This document shows positions 1 through 7,848 of a stretch of DNA of 64,000 nucleotides, one piece after another. Source of the stretch: Patulibacter defluvii (lineage in GTDB: Bacteria > Actinomycetota > Thermoleophilia > Solirubrobacterales > Solirubrobacteraceae); assembly GCF_034096925.1 (NCBI RefSeq), contig NZ_JAWZSQ010000001.1:248001-312000 (forward strand), in the 5' to 3' direction. Within the stretch, counting starts at the first letter, position 1. Each line of letters opens with the position of its first letter. The notes beneath the pieces were generated by a model, which worked only from the letters and a program-made list of their open reading frames with translations, did no database searches and was not told the origin of the DNA. The position numbers and the translations under genes are program-made.

Positions 1-248
1 CGGAAGTGGGTGCCGTCGCTGCGGACGACGATCAGGTGCAGCCGCTTGCCGTGCGAGGCGGCGAAGTCGGTGACCGCGCCGCCGTCCGCGCCGAGGATCC
101 GGAACGAGAGCGTGCCGGCCTCGCCGACCGCGCCCGGGGCGGCGATCGGGCTGAGCAGGTAGCCGCCCAGCGCGCTGGTGACGCCGCCCGCCGCGGCCGC
201 GCCGCCGTGGGCGGCGTGCTCGTGGTGGTGGGCGTGGGTGGTGCTCAT
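1..248 (-). CDS. Partial His-rich protein, probable copper/heavy-metal associated
   Basis: The first 82 residues are visible; the gene runs off the left edge. The N-terminus is His-rich (HAHHHEH at residues 5-11), followed by a beta-type segment ending in KRLHLIVVRSDGTHF. A KRLHLIVVR-like block is, as I recall it, typical of actinobacterial proteins found beside copper-handling genes (family knowledge, not searched). ATG at 248 is preceded by an AGAGGA ribosome site. A perfect CsoR-like palindrome lies 36 bases upstream, so metal-responsive control is likely. The His-rich start could bind metal, but the exact role is unknown. No classical signal peptide is visible in the part present. Confidence 0.6.
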   Translation of the reverse strand, partial: MSTTHAHHHEHAAHGGAAAAGGVTSALGGYLLSPIAAPGAVGEAGTLSFRILGADGGAVTDFAASHGKRLHLIVVRSDGTHF

Positions 249-283
249 CTCGGGTCCTCTCGTGCGCTTCGGAGGACCGATGG

Positions 284-302
284 TATACCCCCAGGGGGTA
301 TA
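284..302. promoter_or_regulatory. CsoR-type operator (perfect 19-bp palindrome)
   Basis: TATACCCCC-A-GGGGGTATA is a perfect inverted repeat. C-tract/G-tract arms flanked by TAT/ATA are the known signature of operators of CsoR/RcnR-family metal-sensing repressors. It lies upstream of the minus-strand gene starting at 248 and downstream of the ammonia-lyase stop, so it most likely controls the former. No csoR gene is inside the window. Confidence 0.75.
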
Positions 303-318
303 TGGCAAGCGGGGCGGC

Positions 319-1503
319 TCAGGCGACCGCGCCGACCAGCTCCCGGTAGCCGTCGGCGTCGGTCACGCCCTCGGTCGCGATCAGGACCACGGTGCTGGCG
401 GGGCCGGCCGCCAGCGCCGCCCGCTGCCGGTCGGCGGCCTGGAGCAAGGCCCCGACCACGCCGCCCGCGCACTCGCCGCCGTCGATCCCGAGCGCGCGCA
501 GGACCCGCATCCCGGCCCGCGCCGCCGTCGCGCCGACCACCAGGTGGCCGGCGAAGGCCGCCGCGACCGTCGGCCAGGCGGCCTCGGACGGCGTCCCGCA
601 GCTGAGCCCGGCCATGATCGAGTCGGTTGGCCCGGGCAGCTCCAGCAGCCGCCCGGCCGCGACCGAGGCGGCGGTGCTGGCGGCCTCCAGCGGCTCGACG
701 CCGATCAGCCGCGAGCCGGCGTCGGCGAAGCAGCGGGCCATCGCCGCCGCCAGGCCGCCGACGCCGATCGGGACCAGCAGCAGGTCGGGCGCGCGGCCGA
801 GCGCGTCGACGATCTCGCGGCCGATCGTCTCGTAGCCCTCGATCACCCAGCGGGCGACCGCGTCGTCGCCGTCGGTCGTGGTGTCGGAGACGAGCAGGTC
901 GGCCGGGTGCTGGCGCACGATCCGGGCGGCGTCGGCGACGGCGTCGTCGTAGGTCCCGGCGATCTGCTCGACGCTCGCGCCCTCGTCGCGCAGCGCGGCG
1001 ATCCGGGCCGGCCGCATCGCCGCCGGCACGACGACGTGGACCGGCAGCCCGATCGTCCGCCCGAACCGGGCCAGCGCCCGCCCGTGGTTGCCGTCGGTCG
1101 CCGTCACCAGCCGCAGCGGCGGCCCGGCGGCGACCACGGCGGCCAGGTCGTCGAGGCTCGCGATCCGCTCCGGGGCGACGCCCAGCCGCTCGGCGACCGC
1201 CCGGCCCCCGGCCCAGGCGACGCCCAGCATCTTGAAGGCGGGCAGCCCCAGCCGCGACGACTCGTCCTTGATCAGGACCCGCCCGACGCCGAGCGCCTCC
1301 GCCAGCACCGGCGCCTCGCGCAGCGGCGTCGGCGCGTAGCCGGGCAGCCCGCGGTGGAAGGCGAGCGCGGGCGCCGGCGCGCCGGTCGGGGCCAGTGGCC
1401 GGACCGGATCCTGCAGCAGCACCCGCAGCTGCTCGTCGCGCAGCGCATCGGCGAGCGCGGGATCGAGGGCGGGCAGCGCGGCCAGGTCGAGCACCCGATC
1501 CAC
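319..1503 (-). CDS. Diaminopropionate ammonia-lyase-like PLP enzyme
   Basis: A 394-aa PLP-dependent fold-type II lyase. The segment GLPGYAPTPL, the PLP-lysine motif ESSRLGLPAFKMLG (Lys about 91), ATDGNHGRALA and the glycine loop VPIGVGGLAAAM match the diaminopropionate ammonia-lyase branch (about 400 aa) better than threonine dehydratase. Expected chemistry is elimination of ammonia from 2,3-diaminopropionate or a related amino acid, in the cytoplasm. GTG at 1503 is chosen because the conserved protein begins there; the open frame continues upstream only as a GC-rich shadow. It is divergent from the etfBA operon. Substrate not determinable from sequence. Confidence 0.8.
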   Translation of the reverse strand: MDRVLDLAALPALDPALADALRDEQLRVLLQDPVRPLAPTGAPAPALAFHRGLPGYAPTPLREAPVLAEALGVGRVLIKDESSRLGLPAFKMLGVAWAGGRAVAERLGVAPERIASLDDLAAVVAAGPPLRLVTATDGNHGRALARFGRTIGLPVHVVVPAAMRPARIAALRDEGASVEQIAGTYDDAVADAARIVRQHPADLLVSDTTTDGDDAVARWVIEGYETIGREIVDALGRAPDLLLVPIGVGGLAAAMARCFADAGSRLIGVEPLEAASTAASVAAGRLLELPGPTDSIMAGLSCGTPSEAAWPTVAAAFAGHLVVGATAARAGMRVLRALGIDGGECAGGVVGALLQAADRQRAALAAGPASTVVLIATEGVTDADGYRELVGAVA

Positions 1504-1555
1504 GCTACGAGCCCCCGTCGGCGGCGCCGCGCGACAGCTGACGAATCCGCGGGCG

Positions 1556-1605
1556 CGATCGTCGGCCGGCCGTAGGACGATCGGGCGCCGGCCGCGACCT
1601 ACGGT
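1556..1605 (+). promoter_or_regulatory. Putative etfB promoter with inverted repeat
   Basis: An inverted repeat CGATCGTC-N12-GACGATCG (1556-1583) lies upstream of a -10-like TACGGT (1600-1605). The hexamer is followed after 7 bases by GTG at 1613, the spacing expected for a leaderless transcript. No convincing -35 is seen. The repeat may be an operator; no regulator is assigned. Confidence 0.4.
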
Positions 1606-1612
1606 GTCGAAC

Positions 1613-2383
1613 GTGCCGCGGATCCTGCTCCCGATCACGTCGGCGCCGCTCGCCGTGCCGCTCGTGCGGACCACGGAGGACGGTGCCCTCGCGCCGCTCG
1701 GCGACCGCCGTCTCGACCCGGTCGACGAGCGCACGCTGGCCTGGGCGGCCGACCGTCGCGCGGCCGGCGAGGCCGACCACGTCGCCGCCGTCACGGTCGG
1801 CGGTGCCGACGCCGACGGCGCGCTTCGCGAGGCGGCGGCGCGCGGGGCGACGACGCTGACCCGGGTCGCGCCGCCGGCCGCTGCCCCCGATCTCGTCGCG
1901 GTCGCGCGGCTGCTGGCCGCCGTCGCCGCCGCGCGGGACGACCTGGCCGTGCTGGCCCTCGGCGACGAGAGCAGCGTCGGCTCGTCCGGCGCCCTGCCCG
2001 GCGCGGCCGCCGCGGCGCTCGGCTGGCCGTTGGTCGCCCGCGCGCGCGAGGCCCGGCTCGACGGCGGCCGGATCGTCGCCGAGCGGGCCGCGGCCGACGG
2101 CACGATCGAGCGGCTGGAGGCGCCGCTGCCGGTCGTGCTCTCGCTGGCCGACGACGGACGCCCGCTGCGGGCACCGCGGCTGTCGGCGGTGATCGCCGCC
2201 CGGACCGCGCCGATCGAGGTCGTCCCGGGCGACCCCGACGCGGCCGCCGGGTCGTGGCCGGCCGCGCCGCTGAAGGTCGTCCCCGGCCCGGTCCGCGAGC
2301 GCGCCCGCCGCCGGGTCGCCGCCGAGGCCGCCGCCGACGAGCTGCTGGCGCTGGTCGGCGCCCTCGCCGGAGCCGCGGCATGA
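1613..2383 (+). CDS. etfB: Electron transfer flavoprotein, beta subunit
   Basis: About 256 aa. ETF-beta features are an N-terminal PRILLPIT strand, DPVDERTLAWA, the nucleotide-binding segment LAVLALGDESSVGSSGALPGAAAAALGWP, and the C-terminal PLPVVLSLADDGRPLRAPRLSAVI block that replaces the usual PAVxTVxxxxNEPRYPSL-like segment. It would pair with EtfA to carry electrons from flavin dehydrogenases to a quinone reductase. GTG 1613 is preferred because of the TACGGT hexamer 7 nt upstream; GTG 1604 (three codons longer) is the alternative. Its stop overlaps the etfA ATG (ATGA), so the subunits are translationally coupled. Confidence 0.82.
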   Translation: MPRILLPITSAPLAVPLVRTTEDGALAPLGDRRLDPVDERTLAWAADRRAAGEADHVAAVTVGGADADGALREAAARGATTLTRVAPPAAAPDLVAVARLLAAVAAARDDLAVLALGDESSVGSSGALPGAAAAALGWPLVARAREARLDGGRIVAERAAADGTIERLEAPLPVVLSLADDGRPLRAPRLSAVIAARTAPIEVVPGDPDAAAGSWPAAPLKVVPGPVRERARRRVAAEAAADELLALVGALAGAAA

Positions 2384-3354
2384 GCGGGCCCCTGGTCGCG
2401 ATCGCCGCCGACGGCGCGGCGGCGGCCGGCGAGGTCCTGCCGGCGCTGGCCGCCGACTGGTCGCCGGCGGCGCTGACCGCGATCCTCGCCCACGACGACG
2501 GTGACCACCGTGGCCTCGGCGTCGGGCGCGTGCTGCTCGCCGACGGCCTCGACCTGGACGGACCGGTCGGCGCCGCCGGCGAGGCCCTGCTGGAGCTGAC
2601 CCGCGACGCGCGCGTGGTCCTGCTGGCCGACCGCCCCGCCCACCGCGACCTGGCCGGCTGGCTGGCGGTGCGGCTTGGCGGCCAGCTGGCGTGGGCGGTC
2701 GAGCGGATCGTGCCCGAGGCCGACGGCGTCGGCCTGCGGCGGGTGGTCAACGGCGGCGCCGACCGTCTGCTCGACCGTCGCCCGGACGGCCACGGACCGC
2801 TGATCGCCCTCGTCCGCGCGGGGGCCGCGGCCGACGCCGCCGAACCGGAGGCGGTCGTCCCGGCGGCGGTCGTCGAGCGGCGCACCGTGCGCTCCGGACT
2901 CGCGCCGGCGGCCACGGCGCCGACCCGCACCCGCCACGCCCCGGCGTCCGCTCCGATGGGCCCGCCGCCGCTGCGCGGCCGGCGGGTGGTCGTGGCCGTC
3001 GGCCGCGGGATCGGCGGTCCCGAGAACGTCGACCGCTTCCGGCGGCTGGCGGCGGCGCTCGACGCCGGCCTCGGCGCCACCCGCGCGGTGGTCGACGCGG
3101 GCTGGCTGCCGTTCGAGCACCAGATCGGCCAGACCGGCGCGACCGTCGCCCCCGACCTCTACCTGGCGTTCGGGGTCTCGGGCGCGGTCCAGCACCTGGT
3201 CGGGATGCGCGACAGCCGCACGGTCGTGGCCGTCAACCACGACCCGGACGCCGACCTCTGCCGGGTCGCCGACGTCGTCGTCGCGGCGGACGCCAACGCG
3301 GTCGCCGACGCCCTGCTGCAGCACCTGGAACCCGAAGGGAAGCCCCGAGCATGA
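2380..3354 (+). CDS. etfA: Electron transfer flavoprotein, alpha subunit
   Basis: 324 aa. The C-terminal FAD-binding half is clear: VVAVGRGIGGPENVDRF, then LGATRAVVDAGWLPFEHQIGQTG, then PDLYLAFGVSGAVQHLVGM, then VVAVNHDPDA. These are the hallmark residues of EtfA/FixB FAD domains. The N-terminal half is more diverged and an Ala/Pro-rich linker (residues about 175-205) joins the two. It overlaps etfB and the next gene by ATGA, forming a tight three-gene operon with a flavin oxidoreductase, which is probably its electron donor. Confidence 0.88.
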   Translation: MSGPLVAIAADGAAAAGEVLPALAADWSPAALTAILAHDDGDHRGLGVGRVLLADGLDLDGPVGAAGEALLELTRDARVVLLADRPAHRDLAGWLAVRLGGQLAWAVERIVPEADGVGLRRVVNGGADRLLDRRPDGHGPLIALVRAGAAADAAEPEAVVPAAVVERRTVRSGLAPAATAPTRTRHAPASAPMGPPPLRGRRVVVAVGRGIGGPENVDRFRRLAAALDAGLGATRAVVDAGWLPFEHQIGQTGATVAPDLYLAFGVSGAVQHLVGMRDSRTVVAVNHDPDADLCRVADVVVAADANAVADALLQHLEPEGKPRA

Positions 3355-4502
3355 GCAACTACGAGGTCGGCATCATCGGTGCCGGCATCCACGGCGCGAG
3401 CGTCGCGCACCACCTGGGACGGGCCGGGGTGACCACCGCCCTCTTCGAGCGCGAGACGCCGGCCGCCGGACCCACCGGCCGCTCGAGCGCGGTCTGCCGC
3501 GCCGGCTACACGAACCCCTTCCTGGCCCGGATGGCGCGCGAGAGCATCGAGCTGCTGGGCCGCTTCGGCGAGGCGATCGACGGGGCCGACGCCGGCTTCG
3601 TCCGCACCGGGATGCTCTACGTCCACCGGGCCGAGGACGCCGGTCCCGGTCTCGACGAGCTGCTGGCGAACCTGGAGGCGCTGGGCGTCGCGGTCGCCGA
3701 GTCGCGGCCCGAGGACCACCCCGAGCTGCGGGTCGAACCCGGCGAGCGGCTGGTCTGGGAGCCGGGCGCCGGCCACGCCGATCCGGTCGGCGCCACCCGC
3801 GGGCTGGTCGACGACGCGCGCCGCCACGGCGTCGCCGTCCACGCCCACACCGCGATCGCCGAGCTGACGCCGCGGGCGGCCGGCGGGGCCCGGCTGCGGA
3901 CCGCGGAGGGCGACGTCCACGAGGTCGAGCGGCTGCTGATCGCCGCCGGTCCCTGGACCGGCCCGTTGCTGCGCTCGATCGGGGTCGACCTGCCGCTGAT
4001 CGTCGAGCGCCACGTGGTCGCGACCTTCGGCTGGGGCGACGCTCCGCGCGTGCCCTACGTGCTCGGCGACGTCCGCGGCGGCTACTACCTGAAGCCCGAG
4101 GGCCAGGAGCAGTTCGGCCTCGGCAGCCTGCTGGCCGAGCCGCAGGCCGATCCCGACGACTACGTCGAGACGGTCGCCGGCGACGAGTCGCTGGCCCTGG
4201 TCGAGCCGGCGATCCGGCGCGTTCCCGGGCTGGCCGACGCCGAGCCGGCCGGCGGCTGGGGCAGCCTCTACGACGTCAGCCCCGACTGGCAGCCGGTGAT
4301 CGGCCCGGTCGCCGACGGCATCCACGTCAGCGCCGGCACCAGCGGCCACGGCTTCAAGCTCGCGCCGGCGCTCGGCCGCCGGATCGCCGATCTGCTGGTC
4401 GGCGCCGATCCCGATCCCGGGCTGGCCCAGTTCTCGCCCGAGCGGTTCGCCACCGGCAGCACCCTGGCCGCCGGCTTCGGCGCGGCACGGATCCTCGGCT
4501 GA
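3351..4502 (+). CDS. FAD-dependent amino-acid/sarcosine oxidase-like dehydrogenase
   Basis: 383 aa DAO-fold flavoprotein. It has an N-terminal dinucleotide motif IGAGIHGAS (residues 8-16), an FERE ribose-binding acid at the end of beta-2, and a C-terminal GTSGHGFKLAPALGRRIADLL closing FAD loop. The family includes sarcosine, dimethylglycine and D-amino-acid oxidases/dehydrogenases. Coupling by ATGA to etfBA suggests it passes electrons to ETF rather than oxygen, as dimethylglycine/sarcosine dehydrogenases do (inference). The divergent ammonia-lyase suggests an amino-acid or methylated-amine catabolic setting. Exact substrate unknown. Confidence 0.78.
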   Translation: MSNYEVGIIGAGIHGASVAHHLGRAGVTTALFERETPAAGPTGRSSAVCRAGYTNPFLARMARESIELLGRFGEAIDGADAGFVRTGMLYVHRAEDAGPGLDELLANLEALGVAVAESRPEDHPELRVEPGERLVWEPGAGHADPVGATRGLVDDARRHGVAVHAHTAIAELTPRAAGGARLRTAEGDVHEVERLLIAAGPWTGPLLRSIGVDLPLIVERHVVATFGWGDAPRVPYVLGDVRGGYYLKPEGQEQFGLGSLLAEPQADPDDYVETVAGDESLALVEPAIRRVPGLADAEPAGGWGSLYDVSPDWQPVIGPVADGIHVSAGTSGHGFKLAPALGRRIADLLVGADPDPGLAQFSPERFATGSTLAAGFGAARILG

Positions 4503-4525
4503 CCCCGCTGGACGCCGCCCGCCGG

Positions 4526-5854
4526 TCAGCCGGTCGCGGCGGCGTCCGACCACTCGTGGCCCTGGAGCCGGGCGATCTTCAACCCCAGGTGCAGCTCCAG
4601 CCGCTGCTCGCCGTCGGCCAGGTCGAGCCCGCCGATCTCCTCGATCCGGCGCAGGCGGTGGTAGAGCGTGGTCCGGTGGACGAAGAGGTCGGCCGCCGTC
4701 GCCGCCGCGTCGCCCGCGCGGTCCAGGTAGCGCTCCAGGGTGTGGACGAGGAAGTGGGTCTGGGGCCGCGCCAGCAGCGTCCGCAGGCCGGGGTGGAGGG
4801 CCAGCTGGTCGAGGTCGCCGAGCGGCAGCTCGGCCAGCATCCGGTAGATCCCGAGGTCGTCCCAGGCGACGACGTCGCCGAAGCGGGCCCGGATCAGGCT
4901 CGCCACCCGCGCCGCCCGCTGGGCCTGGTCGTAGGAGCGGCGGGCGTCGGCCAGGCCCTCGACCCGGCTGCCGATCGCGACCCGCACCGGCAGCTCGGCC
5001 GGATCGACCGTCCGCGTCACCTCCTCGCGGACCTGGGCCGCCAGGCCGGAGATCCCGTTCCGCCGCACGCTGGTCTCGTTGGCCGAGACGACGAGCAGCA
5101 CGTGCCCGGGCCGCACCAGGTGCAGCGCGCGCTTCGGGGTCAGGTGACGGCGGACGCGGTGGATCGCGGTGTCGAGCGCCGCCCCGCGGGCGCTGCCGCC
5201 AGCGGCTCCCGGTGCGGCCGCGGTCTCGGCGACGAGGACCACGATCGGGCCGTCCCGCTCGACCACCTCGTCCTCGACCAGCTGCTGGACGGCCTGGCGG
5301 CGGACGCCCTCGTCCTCGGCGAGGATGTCGCGCAGCAGCTCGCGCTCGCGGCTGCGGTCGAGGTCGCGCAGCAGCAGCCCGCGGTAGAGGACGACGCCGG
5401 CGTCGTCGGCCATCGCCTCCAGCCGCCGCAGCTCGCCGTCGGTCGCGTCCTGGTCGCGGTCGATCAGCCACAGGTAGCCGAGCAGGTGGCCGCCGCCGCG
5501 GATCGGCGCGCAGATCCGGGCGTCCATCCCCAGCTCCGGGTTGGGCGGCACGCGGACGGCGCCGGCGGCCTGGTGGATCCCGCGGGCCTCGACCCAGGCG
5601 ATCACGTCGGCCGGCAACGGGCGCTTGAGGATCGAGTCGAGCCGGATCCGGTCGACGTCGTCGCCGTGCGGCGTGTGGACGATCAGCCGCAGGTGGCGGT
5701 CGTCGATCGCGACCGGCCGCCGCAGCTCCTCCGCGACGGTGTCGGCGATCTCCTGCAGCCGGGTCCCCAGCGAGCCGCCGTCGCGCTCGAGGGCCAGCCG
5801 CGCGTCGGGCGCGAGCGGCTCGTCGCGCTCGCGCATCTGGTCCTGGACCGCCAT
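4526..5854 (-). CDS. PucR/CdaR-family transcriptional regulator
   Basis: 442 aa. The N-terminal GAF-like sensor part (residues about 25-155) has PRRxGGHLLGYLWL-like features. A central GGDEF-like PucR linker follows, and the C-terminus carries the diagnostic helix-turn-helix LFVHRTTLYHRLRRIEEIGG (PucR_C/HTH_30). Family members control purine, amino-acid or peptide catabolism in response to small ligands. It is transcribed away from the peptide-import operon starting near 6009, so it is the natural candidate regulator of that operon, and it converges on the etf operon. Start ATG 5854 is the first in frame with a complete sensor domain. Confidence 0.82.
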   Translation of the reverse strand: MAVQDQMRERDEPLAPDARLALERDGGSLGTRLQEIADTVAEELRRPVAIDDRHLRLIVHTPHGDDVDRIRLDSILKRPLPADVIAWVEARGIHQAAGAVRVPPNPELGMDARICAPIRGGGHLLGYLWLIDRDQDATDGELRRLEAMADDAGVVLYRGLLLRDLDRSRERELLRDILAEDEGVRRQAVQQLVEDEVVERDGPIVVLVAETAAAPGAAGGSARGAALDTAIHRVRRHLTPKRALHLVRPGHVLLVVSANETSVRRNGISGLAAQVREEVTRTVDPAELPVRVAIGSRVEGLADARRSYDQAQRAARVASLIRARFGDVVAWDDLGIYRMLAELPLGDLDQLALHPGLRTLLARPQTHFLVHTLERYLDRAGDAAATAADLFVHRTTLYHRLRRIEEIGGLDLADGEQRLELHLGLKIARLQGHEWSDAAATG

Positions 5855-5958
5855 GGCCCGAGTCTAGGCCCGACCGCCACCGTCACGTGCGACGGAAGTC
5901 GGATGCCGGGCGGCGGAGATTCGACCATCGACGGACGTCGACCCGGGCGGACCGCGGA

Positions 5959-6001
5959 TAGGTTGCCGGCTGCCCGCCGACGTCGGCGGGCGGGAGAGGA
6001 G
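5959..6001 (+). promoter_or_regulatory. Promoter -10 and 5' leader hairpin of the peptide-import operon
   Basis: A TAGGTT hexamer (5959-5964) fits an actinobacterial -10. It is followed by a perfect 20-bp palindrome GCCCGCCGAC/GTCGGCGGGC (5972-5991) and directly by a strong ribosome-binding stretch GGGAGAGGAG (5992-6001). The palindrome begins about where transcription should start, so it could be an operator (PucR is divergent) or an mRNA hairpin abutting the ribosome site. Confidence 0.5.
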
Positions 6002-6008
6002 CGCGGCG

Positions 6009-6029
6009 ATGTCAGGAACGACCCGATGA
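6009..6029 (+). CDS. Possible 6-aa leader peptide (uORF)
   Basis: ATG at 6009 sits 7 nt after the only strong ribosome-binding sequence of the operon and reads MSGTTR then TGA. Its TGA overlaps the permease ATG at 6026 as ATGA. The permease itself has no ribosome site at a normal distance (the GGAG is about 25 nt away). The simplest reading is a tiny leader whose termination re-initiates ribosomes on the permease. No regulatory amino-acid run is present. It could also be coincidence. Confidence 0.35.
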   Translation: MSGTTR

Positions 6030-6991
6030 GCGGCAGACGGCTGGCGGCCTTCGTGGCCCGGCGGCTGCTGGCGCTGGTGCTGCTGCTGGTGCTGCTGTCG
6101 TTCGCCGTCTACGCGCTGATGGACCTGGCTCCGGGCAGCCCCGAGCAGGTGCTGCTCGGCACCCGGCCCGCGAAGCCGGAGCTGGTCGCCTCGCTGCGCC
6201 ACCAGTTCCACCTCGACCTGCCGTTCCTGGAGCGCTACGGCCGCTGGCTGGTCGACGCGGTCCAGCTCGACCTCGGCACCTCGGTCCGCAGCGGCCGCAC
6301 GGTGACGGCGATGATCGGCGACCGGATCGGCGTGACGGCGTTCCTGGCCGGCTACGGCTTCGTGGTCGCGGTCGGCGTCGGCGTCCCGCTCGGGATCGTG
6401 GCCGCGGTCCGCCGCCGGACGACGGCCGACCGCGCGATCGTCGGCCTGACGGTGGTCGGGGTCAGCGCCCCGGCGTTCGTCACCGGCGTCGTGCTGCTCT
6501 ACCTGTTCGCGGTCACGCTCGGCTGGTTCCCGAGCTACGGCCCCGGGTCGGGCGTCGCCGATCGCTTCTGGCACCTGACGCTGCCGGCGCTGGCGCTGGC
6601 CCTGACCGGCCTGGCGCTGATCACGAAGATCACCCGGACCGCGATGGCCGAGGCGCTGGAGCAGGACTACGTCGGCTTCGCGCTGGCCCGCGGGGTGCCG
6701 CTGCGCGAGGTGGTCGTGCGCCACGCGCTGCGCAACGCCCTGATCCCGATCCTGACCGCCGCCGGCGCGGTGCTTACGGTGCTGCTGACGGGGACGATCC
6801 TGGTCGAGTCGACCTTCGCCCTGCCCGGCCTGGGGAGCCTGCTGGTCGACGCGGTGACCGGCAAGGACGTGCCGCTGCTGCAGGGCGTGGTGCTGTTGCT
6901 GGCGGTGGTGATCGTGGTGGTCAACCTGGCCATCGACGTCCTCTACACCCGGGTCGATCCGCGGATCGCCTACGGCCGGAGCGCGGCATGA
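6026..6991 (+). CDS. ABC oligopeptide-type importer, permease 1 (DppB/OppB family)
   Basis: 321 aa, six transmembrane segments. The protein opens with FVARRLLALVLLLVLLSFAVYALMDLAPGSP, the classic DppB start, and has the EAA loop (EQDYVGFALARGVPLREVVVRHALRNALIP) near residues 210-240. It forms the membrane channel with the next gene's product. The start is fixed by the DppB N-terminus; the open frame extends far upstream only as antisense of the PucR gene. It overlaps the next gene by ATGA. Substrate type (peptides or nickel-like solutes) is inferred from the peptidases further down the operon. Confidence 0.88.
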   Translation: MSGRRLAAFVARRLLALVLLLVLLSFAVYALMDLAPGSPEQVLLGTRPAKPELVASLRHQFHLDLPFLERYGRWLVDAVQLDLGTSVRSGRTVTAMIGDRIGVTAFLAGYGFVVAVGVGVPLGIVAAVRRRTTADRAIVGLTVVGVSAPAFVTGVVLLYLFAVTLGWFPSYGPGSGVADRFWHLTLPALALALTGLALITKITRTAMAEALEQDYVGFALARGVPLREVVVRHALRNALIPILTAAGAVLTVLLTGTILVESTFALPGLGSLLVDAVTGKDVPLLQGVVLLLAVVIVVVNLAIDVLYTRVDPRIAYGRSAA

Positions 6992-7848
6992 GCAGCGGTC
7001 CGATCGCGGTCCCGGCCGCGCCCCGCCGCGCCCGCCGGCGCCCGCCGTTCCCGGTGCTGCTGGCGATCGTCGTGCTGGCCGTGGTGCTCGTCTGCGCGCT
7101 GCTCGGCGCGGCGGTCGCGCCCCACGACCCGGCCGCCCAGGACCTGCTGGCCGGCGTCCAGGGGCCGGGCGGCGACCACCTGCTGGGGACCGACGACTCC
7201 GGCCGCGACGTGCTCTCGCGGGTGATCGCCGGCGCCCGCGGCGCGGTCCTCGGGCCGGCGGCGATCGTGCTCGGCGCGGCCCTGCTCGGAGCGCTGCTGG
7301 GGCTGGTCGCCGGTTACCGCGGCGGCTGGCGCGACGCCGTGATCATGCGGCTGTCCGACGCCGTCTACGCGTTGCCGTCGCTGGTCGTGGTGCTGGTGGT
7401 GGTCGGGGTGGTCGGCGGCGGCCAGCTGGCGGCGGTGGCGATCCTGATCCTCTTCGTCGGTCCCTTCGACGCGCGGCTGGTCCGCGGCGTCACGCTCGAG
7501 CAGCGCGGCCGGCCGTACGTCGACGCCGCCCGCACGCTCGGGCTCTCGTCGTGGCGGATCATGCTCCGCCACGTCTGGCCGAACGTGATGCCGATCGTCG
7601 TCGCCAACGCGTTCCTCAACTTCGCCTACGCGCTAGTCGCGCTGTCGGCGCTCTCGTTCCTGGGGATCGGCGTCGACCCCGGCACCGCCGATTGGGGCCG
7701 GATGCTGAGCGAGAACCTGTCGCTGATCGAGGACAACCCGGCGGCGGCGCTGGCCCCCGGGATCGCGCTGGTGCTGCTGGCGGTGGCGATGAACCTGCTC
7801 GGCGACTGGCTCTACGAGCAGCTGTCCGACCGGGGGAGGGCCCGATGA
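6988..7848 (+). CDS. ABC oligopeptide-type importer, permease 2 (DppC/OppC family)
   Basis: 286 aa. The N-terminal cytoplasmic tail is Arg/Pro-rich. A transmembrane helix follows, then the periplasmic HLLGTDDSGRDVLSRVIAGAR motif diagnostic of DppC, and the EAA loop (PYVDAARTLGLSSWRIMLRHVWPNVMP) at about 170-197. It partners with the preceding permease in the inner-membrane pore. It begins inside the stop codon of the first permease and ends inside the start of the ATPase gene, indicating strict translational coupling. Confidence 0.9.
   Translation: MSSGPIAVPAAPRRARRRPPFPVLLAIVVLAVVLVCALLGAAVAPHDPAAQDLLAGVQGPGGDHLLGTDDSGRDVLSRVIAGARGAVLGPAAIVLGAALLGALLGLVAGYRGGWRDAVIMRLSDAVYALPSLVVVLVVVGVVGGGQLAAVAILILFVGPFDARLVRGVTLEQRGRPYVDAARTLGLSSWRIMLRHVWPNVMPIVVANAFLNFAYALVALSALSFLGIGVDPGTADWGRMLSENLSLIEDNPAAALAPGIALVLLAVAMNLLGDWLYEQLSDRGRAR

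Noticed and set aside
319..3324. A 1001-codon open minus-strand frame across etfB and etfA
   Set aside because: Only the part up to 1503 matches a known enzyme; the remainder is antisense to the conserved etfBA genes and open because GC-rich DNA has few stops.
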